Positions 1-12,269 are shown, numbered from the stretch's first letter. The stretch is DNA of 64,000 nt from Kingdonia uniflora (GCA_014058105.1 JACGCM010001655.1:2294001-2358000); one strand, 5' to 3'. Made by a program: numbers and translations. Notes: a model not told the origin generated them from the letters alone.

Positions 1-2094
1 GTAAAGTGGCATCTCCAGCCTTTTCTCCAATGCATCCATGGAGACACATGTGGACCTACCCATCCACATAGTGTCCCATTTTGAGTATTAATTTATGGTC
101 ATAATAGATGCATCTTAGAGACAATCTTACGTTTGCCTACTGTCAACAACTTGGAACGCAATATTAGTACCACTTCTCACTTAGATCATTAGATTGCAGA
201 CTCAGTTTCTAGATCGACCAATCAATTCCACTCGACATGACGAAGCTGGTGAGCTTACCCCTCACGCTTCTAATGATTATTGCACCGCTAATAGGAAAGA
301 TGATTGAGCATCGAGAGTACCCAATTTCAATACCGAGACAATGATATTATTATAGTCACTGCCTAGTGTATGGACCATGCATCCTTGCTCACGCATTCTT
401 TCTCCCCACGATACTGATTAAAGTTCGTCCGATAACGAATCAGCAACTTTTCCCAAAGCAACTAATAATTAGGCTGGAACCCAGTGTTTTCCTTATGTGC
501 ACATTTGAATGTGTTGTGTAGGTGTCAATGATACCTATGTAACGCACAAAGTTGGGTCCCTAACATCGGACTGATATTTATATGTGTTACTATTCATCAT
601 CTATCATTAGATATTTGAAACCCATTGGTGACGTATTTACTGTATGTTTACTACATTGCCGATTGTCCCTTTGATGAGACAATTTTCTCAGCATTAGGGG
701 GAGATATGATAGATAATGTCGTGGAAGTTCCTAAGCTAACTTGGGAACCACTATCATTGTCTCATCATTGTTTCATCTGGATACCTTTATATAGTAGAGT
801 TTCAATAAGGTCCAATAGATTCTTTACTTGCAACAGGACACAAATGAATTACCCAGAAGCATTCAGCAATACTACTAAAGTGGACAAGATATATGTACCT
901 GCAAGTAATGCACCTGCATAGCCGGACGTTCTAAGGAACTGGCATGCCTCCCACAAACAAATCTAAGACTCGTGCTACATGTAGGGCATCGCTGGAAGAC
1001 AATATTTTGAGCTGTTGAGAAGCAAAATTTGGGATAATATATGGCTTATGGTATAACCGATTCATCGGGGATGGAACCTCCCATCGATAAGGCGATAGTA
1101 GCTACGCGGCTAGTTGATGCATTATGGGACAAGCCCGGCGTGGCATATGTACATGTTAATAAAGAGATCTCGATCTATTATGTCTGTAATGGTACAACGC
1201 AGGATCGTTTAATAGTGATCGTTGATAACGTATTCAGCCTTGCTGCTGCTCTCGCCATCTAGGATGAGGATTTTGAGACACTTATTGTAAATAACTCTGT
1301 GTTGTTGTACATTGGCCATTGTGGGCGTCTGAAATCCAAGCTTAGCTCATCTCACTAGCAAAATGTGAAGTGGTACGATAGAGCCTGCCGGATACAAATG
1401 GAAATTAGTACATAAACGTAATAGACTCAAAGAGATTATTAGGCCAAGGCAAGACTAGTTGCTCAGGTGTTCTCTAAGATACATGACATCGATTACGATG
1501 GGACTTATTCTCTGTTCATAGATACTCTAACTTTCTAGTATATAATCAGTCTGTCAATTGTCCAAGACAAGCTATATATGCATCTTATGTAGGTAACGTG
1601 TATATATATGGGAAACTAGATACGAACATCTCCAAGATGCTACCCGAACGGTGTAAGCTTCTGGAAGCAATTAAGCATAACGCAGGAGATGCATACGTAA
1701 TAAACTAGATAAGTCATTGTTGGCTTGAAGCAATCAGGGCTCTTGTGGCGCATTAAAATGACTGAGTATTTGATGGTTGGGGACTTCATGAATAGTCTTA
1801 TCTGCCCATGCGTTCTCGCTAAAAACATAGATAATTGCTTAGTCTCATAACATTTTACTAGATGATCTGGATATCATCAGAACTCCAGGGGAGACCGTGA
1901 GAGCCGCCAAATACTTTTGGGAAAGGAATTCGAAATAAAAAATCTTGGGAAACCAAGTAATGTAGCGATTTGCAGATCAAACATCTTGGTAGTGGTATAC
2001 TTGTTCAATAGGCGATATGGATGCAGTTCATAGCTTGAGCATGCCTATTATAGTCCGTCACCAGGAGGTGGACAAGGACATCTTCCGCCCTCCT
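1..2094 (+). pseudogene. Element A: Ty1/copia polyprotein relic (integrase core to reverse transcriptase)
   Basis: Decayed plant Ty1/copia pol read across several frames. Bases 40-110 give integrase-type HGDTCGPTHP followed by a remnant of the 'FMV-IDAS' stretch. Bases 625-920 match the integrase C-terminal/linker part: CPFDETIFSALGG, then YPEAFSNTTKVDK and VPASNAPA. Bases 1041-1260 give the pre-RT linker, with VNKEISIYYV and VDNVFSLAAALAI. Bases 1390-1830 hold RT remnants: GYKWKLVHKRN, then KARLVAQ after a frameshift, and VGLKQSGLLW. The copia 'TPMVVRSL' region survives at 2017-2090 as SMPIIVRHQEVDKDIFRPP. Many stops and frameshifts make it non-functional. The 3' part is cut where the LTR of element B begins at 2095; the 5' part lies outside the window. 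Class assignment is firm; lineage within copia is not assigned. Confidence 0.8.
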
Positions 2095-2574
2095 TGTAGT
2101 AGCATATTCCCCAGATTTGATAAGAAGAAGCTATCAGAGCCACGTCGAGGGTATCCAATTATTCGAGAAGATGTCAAGTCAACAACTATAGATCTTGACC
2201 CTCCATAGTAGCCGTTACACTTGGTCAAATATAGCCGTTACATGTGCTCTGTAAAGTTCGCCCACCTCCCATTAAGTAAGGAGAAATATTATTTGTAACT
2301 GTCTATATCCATTATAAATACAAGCAAAACATATGTCAATATGGGATCTATTTTTACTTTTCGTTATACCCATCAACCCAATCTCTTTACACGTGTAATT
2401 GATTAACACATAGTAGATTAACATCATAAAATCCTCCTTAGGTCGTAATTTTTCTCAGGTTTCACTAAGTTTTCACATAAAATCTATTATGTTCTAGTCT
2501 TTACTTACAAACAAATCATAGTCTCCTTACTTAAGTATTGGCGAGGTTTACAAACTGGAAAACTAGCCATTACA
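2095..2574 (+). repeat. Element B: 5' LTR of a Tat-type Ty3/gypsy element
   Basis: The LTR starts TGTAGTAGCATATTCCCCAG and ends ...GCCATTACA, directly followed by a primer-binding-site-like sequence. The same LTR family recurs at 8244-8740 with the same ends and shared blocks ('aagttcgcccac', 'tccattataaatac', 'aaaatcctc'). TATAAATAC near 2315 is a likely TATA box. It is inserted in copia element A; the base before it (2094) is the last copia-like one. Boundaries were set by comparing the two copies and the TG...CA ends. Confidence 0.8.
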
Positions 2575-2595
2575 ATTGGCGCCGTCAGTGGAAAC
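2575..2595 (+). promoter_or_regulatory. Primer-binding site of element B
   Basis: ATTGGCGCCGTCAGTGGAAA follows the LTR end directly. It matches the form of the sites at 8741 and 52513. It should pair with a tRNA 3' end to prime minus-strand synthesis; which tRNA is not decided here. Confidence 0.7.
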
Positions 2596-2639
2596 TCACT
2601 TTTTTCTCTAACAAATCTCATCCTAAATAGTCACTGCCA

Positions 2640-3729
2640 TGACCAACATGAACTTTAAAAGTACCATTAGTACCCAGAGGAACAACGAGGACATTCCAGC
2701 AACCGTCCAACCAGAAACCATAAACTTACACAATGTTATTTTTGAGCTTCAAAAATTGATGGAATCAGACAGGGTACAGCGGCTCGAATAAGAAAATTCA
2801 TGCTCAAACCCTCCAAGTTGAGAGAGATAAGAGAAGGAAGGCCCTGGAATAGTAGAGCCAAATCTATAAAAATGAAATGGAAAGTCTGCAAAGACAACAT
2901 GACCGCTATACTACTCGACAATGATCACCCCTACCAGCCTGAAGTAATCACCAATCAAGAGCTTCCCAAAAGGAAAATATACCAAGGGATGAACAAAACC
3001 GAACTTCAAGATCTCGATCAAGAAACCCGGATAGAGTATTGCATCATTTTGGGCTCACATCATCAGCATCGACCACCCAGGGAAGTCAACGTACTCTACA
3101 TTAGACCCCACTACATCCTCCGAGATGACCCGTAAGTAAAAGGTTGGTCCCCGAAGGACAAGGGGATTTCGATCCTCAAGCTACAATAACACCAAACATC
3201 CCCTCTCAATTCGTTACTTTGAATGACCTGAACAATTAGATTTAAGCCATTCATTATATTAATCTTAATCGAAGATCCGCTCTAGACAGGGTCAAGACAA
3301 ATCTTATTTGCCCTCACTTTGAAGTTATTCCTATTCCTGACAGCTTTCACATGCCAAAGTTTTATCAATATGCAGGCCTCACCGACCCTCTCACCCATTC
3401 CCATTTTTTCAAAGTAGCAGTCGACCTGTACTCCAAACTTGATCACATGTTATGTCGTTTGTTTAATATGAGTCTTAAAGAAGAACCTCTCAGATGATTT
3501 CATACCATTCCCAAAGAATCGATAACTAACTTTGCCCAGTTGCAGTAACTATTCGAATCAAGCTATGCACATGTTAAAAAATGCGAAATAACAGTTGATT
3601 CTCTCTTCTGTTTCGATCAAGGTGTAAATAAAACCCTCACAAAATTTTACAAATGTTTCTTGCAAGAGACAAGGAAGATCGGGAACTCAGACCCAAAGAT
3701 CGTGGTACCAACATTTACTTCTGCAATCT
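2640..3729 (+). pseudogene. gag: Element B: gag relic
   Basis: Capsid-type gag of a Tat-lineage element, full of stops and frameshifts. It starts MTNMNFKSTIS at 2640, 66 bases after the LTR, as in element E (MTNMNMRSH at 8804). The retrotransposon-gag core is readable at 3350-3720: MPKFYQYAGLTDPLTHSH, LCRLFNMSLKEEPLR and FLQETRKIGNSDPKIVVPTF. It aligns residue for residue with the gag of element E. It ends abruptly near 3729 inside the 'FTSA' motif, where unrelated DNA starts, so protease and pol are missing. Intact gag would form the virus-like particle in the cytoplasm. Confidence 0.8.
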
Positions 3730-3731
3730 AA

Positions 3732-4191
3732 TGAGCACAGAATATTGACCATATTACCCTTTGATTTATATTTAGTTAAGTCATTATTTTACTTAATTAA
3801 TGATAACTAAAAGCTATTAATGATAAATGCAGGTTTACCATAATTAAAGTGCATTACGGCTTAAGCGCGACGTGTTAAACTATTTCCAATAGGGATGTGG
3901 GGTCGATGGATTTGAAGACATGTGTTTTCCATTGGCCGAATTTATTAAAAATTAAAGAAAAATTCAAAGATAACAATACTTCAAGAAATTAATATATGCA
4001 TTAAAGAGCCTTACTATTTGAAATGCTTTCACATTTATGTATGACTTTTGATGCTTATCCTTCTCTTATAAAAGGGTGGCATATGTTATATTGAGAGATG
4101 TGGGAAGAACATTAGGAGAGCTTAAGAGTAGGAAGCTTGAGATAAGAGAAGAACCAAAAGTACTTAGAGTTTAACTGTTACAAGTTCTTTC
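3732..4191 (+). repeat. Probable LTR fragment of another element
   Basis: Starts TGAGCACAGAATATTGACC exactly where gag of element B breaks off. It holds a TATA-like TTATAAAAGGG near 4068 followed by a purine-rich leader, which looks like an LTR promoter region. It runs up to the CACTA end at 4192. No second copy was found in the window, so the LTR call is tentative. No coding capacity seen. Confidence 0.35.
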
Positions 4192-7030
4192 ACTACAAGA
4201 AAAAACACAATAACATTCGAAAAATGCTATGAAAAGCTACGATAATGTTTTTCGTCCGCTGTATAATGTAATACTATATTTTATATAATAACGTTTTTTC
4301 GTACGCTATAAAAGCATAACAATTGTGAATGCTATTGAAAAACTTTTGAACAACATTTTTTGAATGCTATTATAGATCTAATATAGCATTCATAGAATGC
4401 TATGAATTCCTTTTTAATAGGATTCTTTTAATACCATCACAGTTTCAATGACGCTCAGCAAATGCTATTGTTTCTCTTTAACGTAACATTTAGAGCATGC
4501 TATGTATAAATTATTTATAGTATTCGGCTAATACTATTATTATTTCTTTAATAGCTTTTGGCGACTGTTGTGTTTTTAACTCATATAATAAAATATAATA
4601 AAACTAATAATGATTTTATTTGTACTAAAACAACTAAACGAATCCAGATGGACTCGAACCATCATCATCTCAAAAATATGAGTGCTCTACCATTTTGAGC
4701 TTATCGATTCATGGACAACAAAAAATAACTCATATAATTACTCATTCTCAAAGAATATAAATAAGAACTTAAAAAGTGCATTACTGAATGTTGTTTTAGA
4801 ATTGAAATGAAAGTCAAAATTAACATAAAATAAGCATAAATTGCAAACATACCTCACTACAGTTTAAAAAAGGTGAAATATCAATGACCATAACAATGCT
4901 AGTCACTCTTGCTTCATGTGCTCTTAACGCTTAAACCACCTAAAAGCATAAAAAAACCTAGAACATTTAAGAGAACCTGAACTATATGAGGTATTTGAGT
5001 TAAACCTCAAGTCGACCAATACGATCATTAAGAAGTTGAGAATTGTTTTGTAACTAGCAAATAAAAATATTATCTAAACACAAAGAGGGGTCGGGGTAGT
5101 CGGAGAGGTATATATCATCTAACCTATAGACTCTTATACATTTACACATAGCACATCCATAACTCATCTTGATTTATACTTATTAGTTTCCCGTTAAGAA
5201 ATCCACTTATAACAATATTTAAATTGTAGTAGGTTGAACAAAACAAGAACGTACATGAATTACTCTACCATAAGTAAAAAATGACAGATTTGAAAGAAGG
5301 CAGACCTGAAATTATTTTTAGAGGGTCGTAGTGGCACTACAAAATTAGAAGGCATAATAGTATATGCCTTTTCTAATAACTCATAGTATAAGCAAATAAA
5401 ATCTTCTCTAGCAAAGATGCTTCTAGAACATTTTTGCATAGACTCCATGATATTTACCAATGGTGTTCAAATAAGCTGTCTGGTTCTCCGTTACCTGGAT
5501 TAGATTACCCTGATTAGAATTCAAATGAAAACCTCGTGTGAGATAATTATTAACAGAAGTTTATAAAAATCTCTAATAGAGAAAGACAAAGTAAACCGAA
5601 ACTACCAATACATGTTCAGTAACTAACTCCATGAGTTTGTAAATAGTGAATCTCTAATTATAAAGGATACTTTAGGCTACTTTTTTTTAAGAAAACCATT
5701 CAGGGAAGTGGTGGTTTAAACCATCCCCAATTGAAGGTTATGGTTAAAAAATAATCCATTTAAATCAATCCTTTCATCATTAGCTCACTCCTCATAAAAT
5801 TTTATGGCAATGACGACCTCGAGGACATACAAGCACACTAAATTAGTGACACGGGGGCAACATTTTTCTATGTAATATCAAGTGTAACTCACAACAAAAG
5901 AAAATTATAAATTAGAATAATTGCTAATATTTACACTTCGAAAACTCAATAGCCGCTAAAATGAGCACGAGGGGATGAATGACCAATGTAAGATAATGGA
6001 TTATACATACCTCCTTAGAGACACACTCAAAAACCTTAAGCCAGCTAAATAAGCTTTGAAGCTGACACCAATATAAGACATGAAAAGAAGCTTATATATC
6101 CTGATTCTAGACCAATCCAAAGTGCTTTAAGTTGCCTAGCTTATGTCCATTGAAAGTGAAGCAGTCTGCATAAGTTATTTTGAAGGGGAAAAAATCGGAA
6201 TAGCTGCTTTTTTCACTTGAGGATCTTCAATTGGAATACTTGCAACTCCATAATCAGAATTAGTTATTGGCATATTGCACTTTTATATAAGTAACAATAA
6301 AAACAAATTTTATACTTTGTTTATAATACATGGCCATATTAAGAACATCAATCTAACATCATGGAATATGAATGCTGCTCCAACGTAAGATAAATTATCC
6401 AATAGAATCTAAGAAATCCTCCACCTACTCAAAATTTTTGGCATATGTTTCATTGTTCCACAGTAACAAAGATGATTGATACCCTAATTACTCTCACAAA
6501 CTAAAACATATGAGTAATAGCAATAAATATGCACCTACAAGAATATTTATAAATAAATAAAAAACTACAATACATAAGAAAACCCTAATATAATTTAATC
6601 AAAACCAAGCTGATGTAAAATCACCAAAAATTTAGGTCATAGGCAAACATATGCCCAATTTTTGGTGAAGCGCAGTCATCATTAACCTAATTGAATCCTC
6701 ATCAGACAAAAAACTAACACTAATCGAACAAAGATATACCTAATTTGCTGAAAAATCACGCCAAGAGATTCAACATTTGCCTTCACTGGCCAAACATTTA
6801 GGGAGAGAGGGAGAGGAGAATTGGATGAGTGAATGTAATTGAAAAATCTCCAAAAACAAGGATCATTGTAGGAATAAGGGAAATATCTTAGGGTTAGGGA
6901 GAGAGCTTAGTGAGGGTTACAGTTGTGAAGGGAGTTGTAACTGGTGATCTCAACTTTAGCAGAATTTCTATTAACGGGAAAAAATTAATGCATATACGCC
7001 AAACGCTATGAAAACTCCTTTCGAGGAAAA
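4192..7030 (+). mobile_element. Element C: non-autonomous CACTA-like (En/Spm) transposon
   Basis: The left end CACTACAAGAAAAAACACAA at 4192 is the standard terminal inverted repeat of plant CACTA elements. It is followed by subterminal repeats of 'AATGCTATG' in both orientations between 4215 and 4510 (for example TAGCATTCATAGAATGCTA at 4383). A matching subterminal motif, AACGCTATGAAAA, appears near 7003, so the other end is probably close to 7030, but no clean inverted terminal repeat was found there. The interior is AT-rich with no recognisable transposase and the longest ORF is 66 codons, so it would depend on a transposase in trans. It contains the tRNA-like sequence at 4639-4710. Confidence 0.55.
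4639..4710 (-). tRNA. Degenerate tRNA-like sequence inside element C
   Basis: Read on the minus strand it starts GAATCGA and ends TGGATTCG, which pair at six of seven acceptor positions. It has a D arm (GCTC / GAGC with a GG in the loop) and a clean T arm: GATGG, loop TTCGAGT, CCATC. The anticodon arm is abnormal: only CTCA / TGAG around a 6-base TATTTT loop, about three bases short of normal. No anticodon can therefore be read with confidence. Likely a tRNA pseudogene or a tRNA-derived segment captured by the transposon. Confidence 0.4.
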
Positions 7031-7259
7031 TTTACTTTTTAAGCAGATTGTGGAACCACGAACAATTTGGTCGACAAGACTTCCGCCCAACATAATTATC
7101 CATTAACACGTTAAAAAAATTCCAAATTATACAGTCAATTATGCTAACTATATAGTCAATTATTCCGGATCATTTGTATACTATAAAAAAATTACTACAA
7201 ACCCACAATGTTGTGCAGCTCACACCAAAACTGAGGTTTATTCAAACTGAGGTTTATTT
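4720..7259. other. AT-rich interior and right flank of element C, no gene seen
   Basis: No open frame longer than 66 codons and no recognisable protein motif on either strand. Bases 6780-6950 are purine-rich ('gggagagagggagagg'), like a leader next to a transposon end. Bases 7031-7259 lie between the presumed CACTA end and the LINE relic; nothing was identified there. Confidence 0.4.
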
Positions 7260-8240
7260 TTCTTCAGATGATCTTATTTTCTTTGATATGATGGGGCTAA
7301 GACCAATCCCAGCAAATAAGTAATTTACTTCAGTAGGGTAGAAGATGGCACCAAGGTTCTCTTTACTGCTATTCTGGAATTTAATGAGAGAAAGATTCCT
7401 AAAAAGCATCTAGGTGTGCCTTTAATCAGTACAACATTACAGACTCTTGACTATGTTCCCTTAATTGAGAAAATAGTGGCAAAGATCCAATCTTAGAATA
7501 TATATTATCTTAGGCTGGATTGCAGCTGATAAAGATAGTGGTGAACTCCAGATATATCTACTGGGCCAGTATATTCATACTACCCAAATAGGTTATGAAG
7601 CAAATAGAAGATTTTTTTTCCCAAATTCCTATGGCATGGATGTGAAAGTATATGAACAGTACCCATAGCTGGGAATAGTTTGTGTTATGTTATCCTACAA
7701 AGGAGGGTGGATTGGGGTTAAGGACCTTGAGCAATTGGAATACCGTTGCTATTATGAACACCTGGAAGATTGGCTTGTCATATCGAAACCTTGGGTTAAG
7801 AATGCTTTTAAGAAGAAAATTTTAGGGTCTTCAAATGTTCCTTCCATGAGTTCTTGGATATGGGGAATATATTGAACTCTGGAGAAATTGCTAAAGGACT
7901 ATGTACTCACATTATAGGTGATCGGAAGACTATAAAGTTCTGGAGGGAACCAGACAATTTCTGGAGGCAAATGCTCTATGGAATAGGATACTGTCCCAAA
8001 CTAGGATTCAAAGACTGATTGGAAGTATTAATGATGGAATGGAGTAGTTGGTATTTTGTCATTTGAAAAACTCGCAACTAAAACGCCTACATTGGTTTAT
8101 ATGCTATGGTTTATCATGATTCGGGGGAGAAGAATTAGAGAAAATTCACAAATGAAATGAAGATAATTAAGAGAATTTGTGGTGAGATTTTTGTTGATAT
8201 TCAAAATAGACTAATTTGTGTCATTTGTATTGCTAAAGAC
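7260..8240 (+). pseudogene. Element D: LINE (non-LTR retrotransposon) relic, RT end and zf-RVT-like region
   Basis: Broken frames match the C-terminal part of plant L1-type LINE reverse transcriptase and the region before the zf-RVT domain. 7405-7480 gives KHLGVPLISTTLQTLDYV, the 'YLGVPL' landmark. 7600-7660 resembles the '.FLW.G' stretch. 7687-7875 gives GGWIGVKDLEQLEYRCYY, the 'GGLG.K.LE..N.A' landmark, and then WVKNAFKKKILGSS. There are multiple stops. The 5' half (endonuclease and RT active site) is absent, which is typical of 5'-truncated LINE copies. The 3' side is cut by the LTR of element E at 8244. Confidence 0.65.
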
Positions 8241-8243
8241 AAC

Positions 8244-8740
8244 TGTAGTAGTATATTCCCCAGATTCGACAATAGTAAGCCAACAAAGCATAGTCGAAGA
8301 CAGCCATACATGATTGAAAACAAATAACATTCGAGAAGATACCTCAATTCCTCGACCTACCAAAAGTAGTCGTTGTACCTAGTCAAGAAAGAGCTGTTAG
8401 AGATCCGCGAAGTTCGCCCACTCCCCCCGGAATAGGAGACTATTTCTTTCTTTTTGCAAACTGCATGTATATACTATAAATACAGGCAGAGAATAGATTG
8501 TTCAAGGACATAAATTCGCATCTTTACTATCCTTACTTCCTAATCCCTACTATCACTCCTAAAAACTTGTAATAACTAGCAATATACTGAATTTTACATC
8601 AAAATCCTCTCTGCGGTCACAGTTTTTCTTAGCTTTTACTGAGTTTTCTACGTAAAATCTTGTTTGTTTAGCCTTTTATTGCATTCTCCTTACGAATAAA
8701 TATTGACGAAGATTCTCCTTCCGGAAAATACGCTATTACA
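8244..8740 (+). repeat. Element E: 5' LTR
   Basis: Starts TGTAGTAGTATATTCCCCAG and ends ...CGCTATTACA, matching the LTR at 2095-2574. A TATA-like TATACTATAAATACAGG lies near 8468. Candidate 5-base target duplication left of it: acaac. Confidence 0.8.
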
Positions 8741-8760
8741 ATTGGCGTCGTTTGTGGGAA
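8741..8760 (+). promoter_or_regulatory. Primer-binding site of element E
   Basis: ATTGGCGTCGTTTGTGGGAA lies directly after the LTR end. It is the same site type as in B and L. Confidence 0.7.
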
Positions 8761-8803
8761 TTGCCACACTTTTCTTTACCACCACTGATCTAAAAACCTT
8801 CCG

Positions 8804-10375
8804 ATGACAAACATGAACATGAGAAGCCATTCTAGCACGGTGAGAGACAAAGAAATTAATCCGATACCAGGAACTGTCGACCTGCACAATGCAGTGATCG
8901 AGCTTCAGAAACAAATAGAGTCGAAAAAGGCCAGAAGATTAGAAGACCAGCGCATTCATTCTCAAGCTCTTCAGGTGAAAAGAGACGAACGAAGGAAAGC
9001 TTTGGATCAACAGAGTCAGACACATCAAAAGGAAATGGAGAGATTAAGGAGAATTCAAGATCGACTTACCGGCCGTCAAACGTCGCCTCCACTTGCCCGA
9101 AGTGGTCATCGATCAAGAGCAACTCAGCGTGAGGATCAACAAAGAGAAGGCAGGTTATGAATTTCTCAATCTAGATCTTGAAACCCTGACAGAACTTCTC
9201 GGCCTTTTGGCTTAACATCCTCTTCATCGACAACTCAAAGAAGTCGATGCAAGCATCATCAGACTCCCCCACTACCAGAAAGAAGACCAATTAGGGATCG
9301 ATTAGAACTAGAAGGACAGGGAAATTTTGTTCTGCAAGTTGCAGCCTTACCAATTCCTCTGTAATAATTCATCACCTTGGATGACCTAAACAATAGAATC
9401 CAGGCCATAAATTCCGATATCCTGGGCAGGAGATCTGTACTTGACAGGATTGAGACAAACCCTATCTCCCCTCATCTCAAAGTCATGGCCATCCCAGAAA
9501 ATTTCTACATGCCAAAGTTTATTCAATATGTAGGACTCATAGACCCACTTACCCATGTACGACATTTCAAAGCTGCAGTAGGATTATACTCCAGTTTGAC
9601 CACATGCTTTGCAGGCTATTCAATATGAGCCTGAAAGAAGAACCTCTCAGATGGTTCCATACGATCCAAGAATTATCCATCACCACTTTAATCAGTTGCA
9701 GCGTTTATTCGAGTCAAATTATTCTCACGCGAAAGAATGAGAAATTACTGTGGATTCCTTGTTTTTCTTCGAGCAAGGCGCAAAAGAATCTTTGCAAGCT
9801 TTTACAAGTGTTTCTTGCAAGAAAATCTAAAAATTGGGAACTCCGATCCCAAAATAGTCGTTCCAGCCTTTACTTCCGCTCTGCACATCGATTCTAAAGT
9901 TCGAGAAGAGTTCACTCTACACAAGCCCAAAACGGTAACAAAAATTATTGATGTAGTTAATAACTACATCGAATTAGAGAGATCCAAGAAGGATAAAATG
10001 AAAAGTTCTTCTGCCATCCACTCTCGACTTAACACTTCTTCTCCTCCCCAAAAGTTGAGCACTACTGAAGCACCTAAACAACGCGGCAGAAACATCGACA
10101 ATAACAGAAGACCCGAAAGAAAGGATGAAAGACCCGACAGGCCTGTACCAGTTCTACCCCCAGTGACAACAATTCTCTTTGCTATCTTACCTACGATAAA
10201 GGGAGATGAGTGTTATCGAGCACTACAAACAATACCTGATCTCCCCAATAGACCTTTAGGTCAGTATCATAATGTGCACAGTCACAAAACTGACAGGTGT
10301 TACTCACTCATTCGAATCTTTCATCTTATCCTATTAGCTAGAAGGCTTCATAATTATGTCATCGACATCCAATAG
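8804..10375 (+). pseudogene. gag: Element E: gag
   Basis: Start MTNMNMRSHSS, 64 bases after the LTR. The first 118 codons are open and very charged (a predicted helix around 'EMERLRRIQDRL'). Then come a proline/serine/arginine-rich stretch and the capsid core at 9377-9990: MPKFIQYVGLIDPLTH, LCRLFNMSLKEEPLRWFH, FLQENLKIGNSDPKIVVPAF. A frameshift lies near 9600 and another near 9740. The nucleocapsid zinc knuckle near 10260-10310 is damaged: YHNVHSHKTDRCYS, where the first cysteine of the Tat-type C-x2-H..H..C motif is lost. Function when intact is to build the particle and bind RNA. Confidence 0.8.
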
Positions 10376-10441
10376 TTTCTCGAAGATGAAGCAAAAAACA
10401 AAGACGTTGTACAAAATTAGTCCCAGGGGCTAGCTAGCCAC

Positions 10442-11090
10442 GTGCATATGATCGAGATTGAAAAAGGGAAGAAAAGAAAATTAGACGATCGGATTACATC
10501 CTGTAGTAAAATGACCTCCTCAGATAAATCAGCTAAACTTCTCCCAAACTCAAGCAAATCGAAAAGACCTTACCATAATACCTTCGAGGACTATGACACC
10601 AGCCACGTGAAGTACCTTCATGATGACCTTCTCGTCATTATGCTCAAGTTGGACAGGGCTACCTATATACGCTTCTCATCAATAAAGGAAGCGCGACAGA
10701 TGTATTGTTCAAAAGATTAATTGAAGTCCTTGGCCTCACAGACTCGGTGAAAGCTTCGACAACAACAATCACTGGCTTCAACAGTTTGAAAGAATCAGCT
10801 ACAGGAGAAATCATTTTGCCAGTTCAGGTAGGATCATAAATAACATTCGTAAAATTCCTTGTCATCGATGCTGAGTCCAAATATTTGGGAATTTTGGGAC
10901 GTAGTTGGTTACATTCGATCAAAGCAGTAACTTTTACTTATTATCTAGCATTGCAATTTTCAACAGATCATGGAATTTATAAAATCAATGGTAGCCAAGC
11001 AGTTGCATGTATGTGCGAGAATACCACAACCAACTCTTATATAGCAAAACTTCTCAAAGCATAACAACTACAGCAAGAGTCACCCCCCAC
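10442..11090 (+). pseudogene. Element E: aspartic protease region
   Basis: Tat-type retropepsin with its linker. The active-site motif near 10690 reads LIDKGSATDVLFKRL after a frameshift, so the catalytic D-T/S-G has become D-K-G. The second half matches the family: ITGFNSLKESATGEIILPVQ, then DAESKYLGILGRSWLH at 10868-10915 (the 'YN.ILGR.WLH' landmark). At least two stops. It would cut the Gag-Pol precursor; as it stands it is inactive. Confidence 0.75.
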
Positions 11091-11112
11091 ATTCGAGTAG
11101 CATAACACCGAG

Positions 11113-12269
11113 ATGGTTGAATCCATTAAACTCGATGGTCCAGGGTGTCACACCTTCATCGGCTCCAAACTATCTACCGATGAAAAAGAAGCGATGATCC
11201 AGCTACTTAAGAGAAACGTCGATATCTTTGCCTACACTTTCCAAGAAATGCCTAGCATCGATCCATCAATCACGTGCCACCGACTGAGCCTCCTTTTTGA
11301 TAGCAAAACTATCATTTAGAAATGACAAAACTTAGCTCCCTGACTCTGTGATGCAGTGAACAAAGAAATTGATAAACACCTTCGAGTAGGATTTATTAGG
11401 GAAGCTAAGTATCCGAAGTGGGTTTCTAATATAATAGTAGTACCGAAGAAAAATGGAAAGATCAGGGTCTGTGTTGACTTCACAGAACCCAATAAATTTA
11501 TACCCAAAGACAGATTTTTGCTACCAATGATTCAACAACTTCTCGACTCAGTCGCAGGACACAAACTTCTTTCTATGATGGATGCAGCCTCTGGTTATAA
11601 CCAAGTTTCACTTACTGAAGACGATCAGGAAAAAACAAACTTCATTGCCGAAAGAAGTCTCTACTGTTATACAGTAATGCCTTTTGGGTTAAAGAATACA
11701 TGAGCTACTTACCAAAGGCTTGTGACTTAAATTTTCAAAGATCATCTCGGTATAATTATGGAAGTCTACATCGACGATATGATCTGTAAAAGCTTGAAAC
11801 ACGAAGATCACTCCAGCAACCTCCAAACCATCTTTGATATCCTTTGTAAATACCAGATGAAACTCAACCCAGAGAAATACCAATTTGGAGTCATATCTGG
11901 TAGATTCCTGGGATACCTGGTCAGCAAAAGAGGAATCAAAATTGATCCTGCACAAATCAAAGCGCTCATCGCGATGCCATCTCTGTGAACAATAAAAGAT
12001 GTCCAAAAATTTACAGGCAATAACGCCGCTCTTTACAGATTCATCTCAAAGTCATCTGATCGATGCAAACTTCTTTACCTCCTTCATCGTGACAATCCTA
12101 CTCCTCTCTTTCAAAGAAATAACACAAATAAACCATTTGGACTCCTGACTGTGAGTTAACTTTCCAAGATCTTAAACGATACTTGGGGGGTCCTCCTGTA
12201 CTGAGTACTTCAGCTGATGGCTAAAGACTGACAATGTACTTATCCACGACTAAAGATTCAATTAGTTCT
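11113..12269 (+). pseudogene. Element E: reverse transcriptase and start of RNase H
   Basis: The linker 11113-11280 (MVESIKLDGPGCHTFIGSKL, then FAYTFQEMPSIDPSI) leads into Ty3/gypsy RT. VGFIREAKYPKWVSNIIVVP is at 11386, CVDFTEPNKFIPKD at 11471, SMMDAASGYNQV at 11575, VMPFGLKNT followed by a stop at 11701, and the catalytic VYIDDM at 11764. After the thumb (FTGNNAALYRFISKSSDR, 12010) RNase H begins but breaks off at YLSTTKDSISS. There are stops at 11320, 11700 and 11987. It is cut by element F. Confidence 0.85.

Larger units (their letters stand above)
8244..12269 (+). mobile_element. Element E: Tat-lineage Ty3/gypsy element, 3'-truncated
   Basis: Order: 5' LTR (8244-8740), primer site, gag, protease, reverse transcriptase, start of RNase H. 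It is cut at 12269 by the outer LTR end of element F (TGTAGGGGCC on the plus strand). The remainder (second RNase H, integrase, 3' LTR) is not found elsewhere in the window. LTR and gag show it is a sister copy of element B. All ORFs carry stops or frameshifts. Confidence 0.8.
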
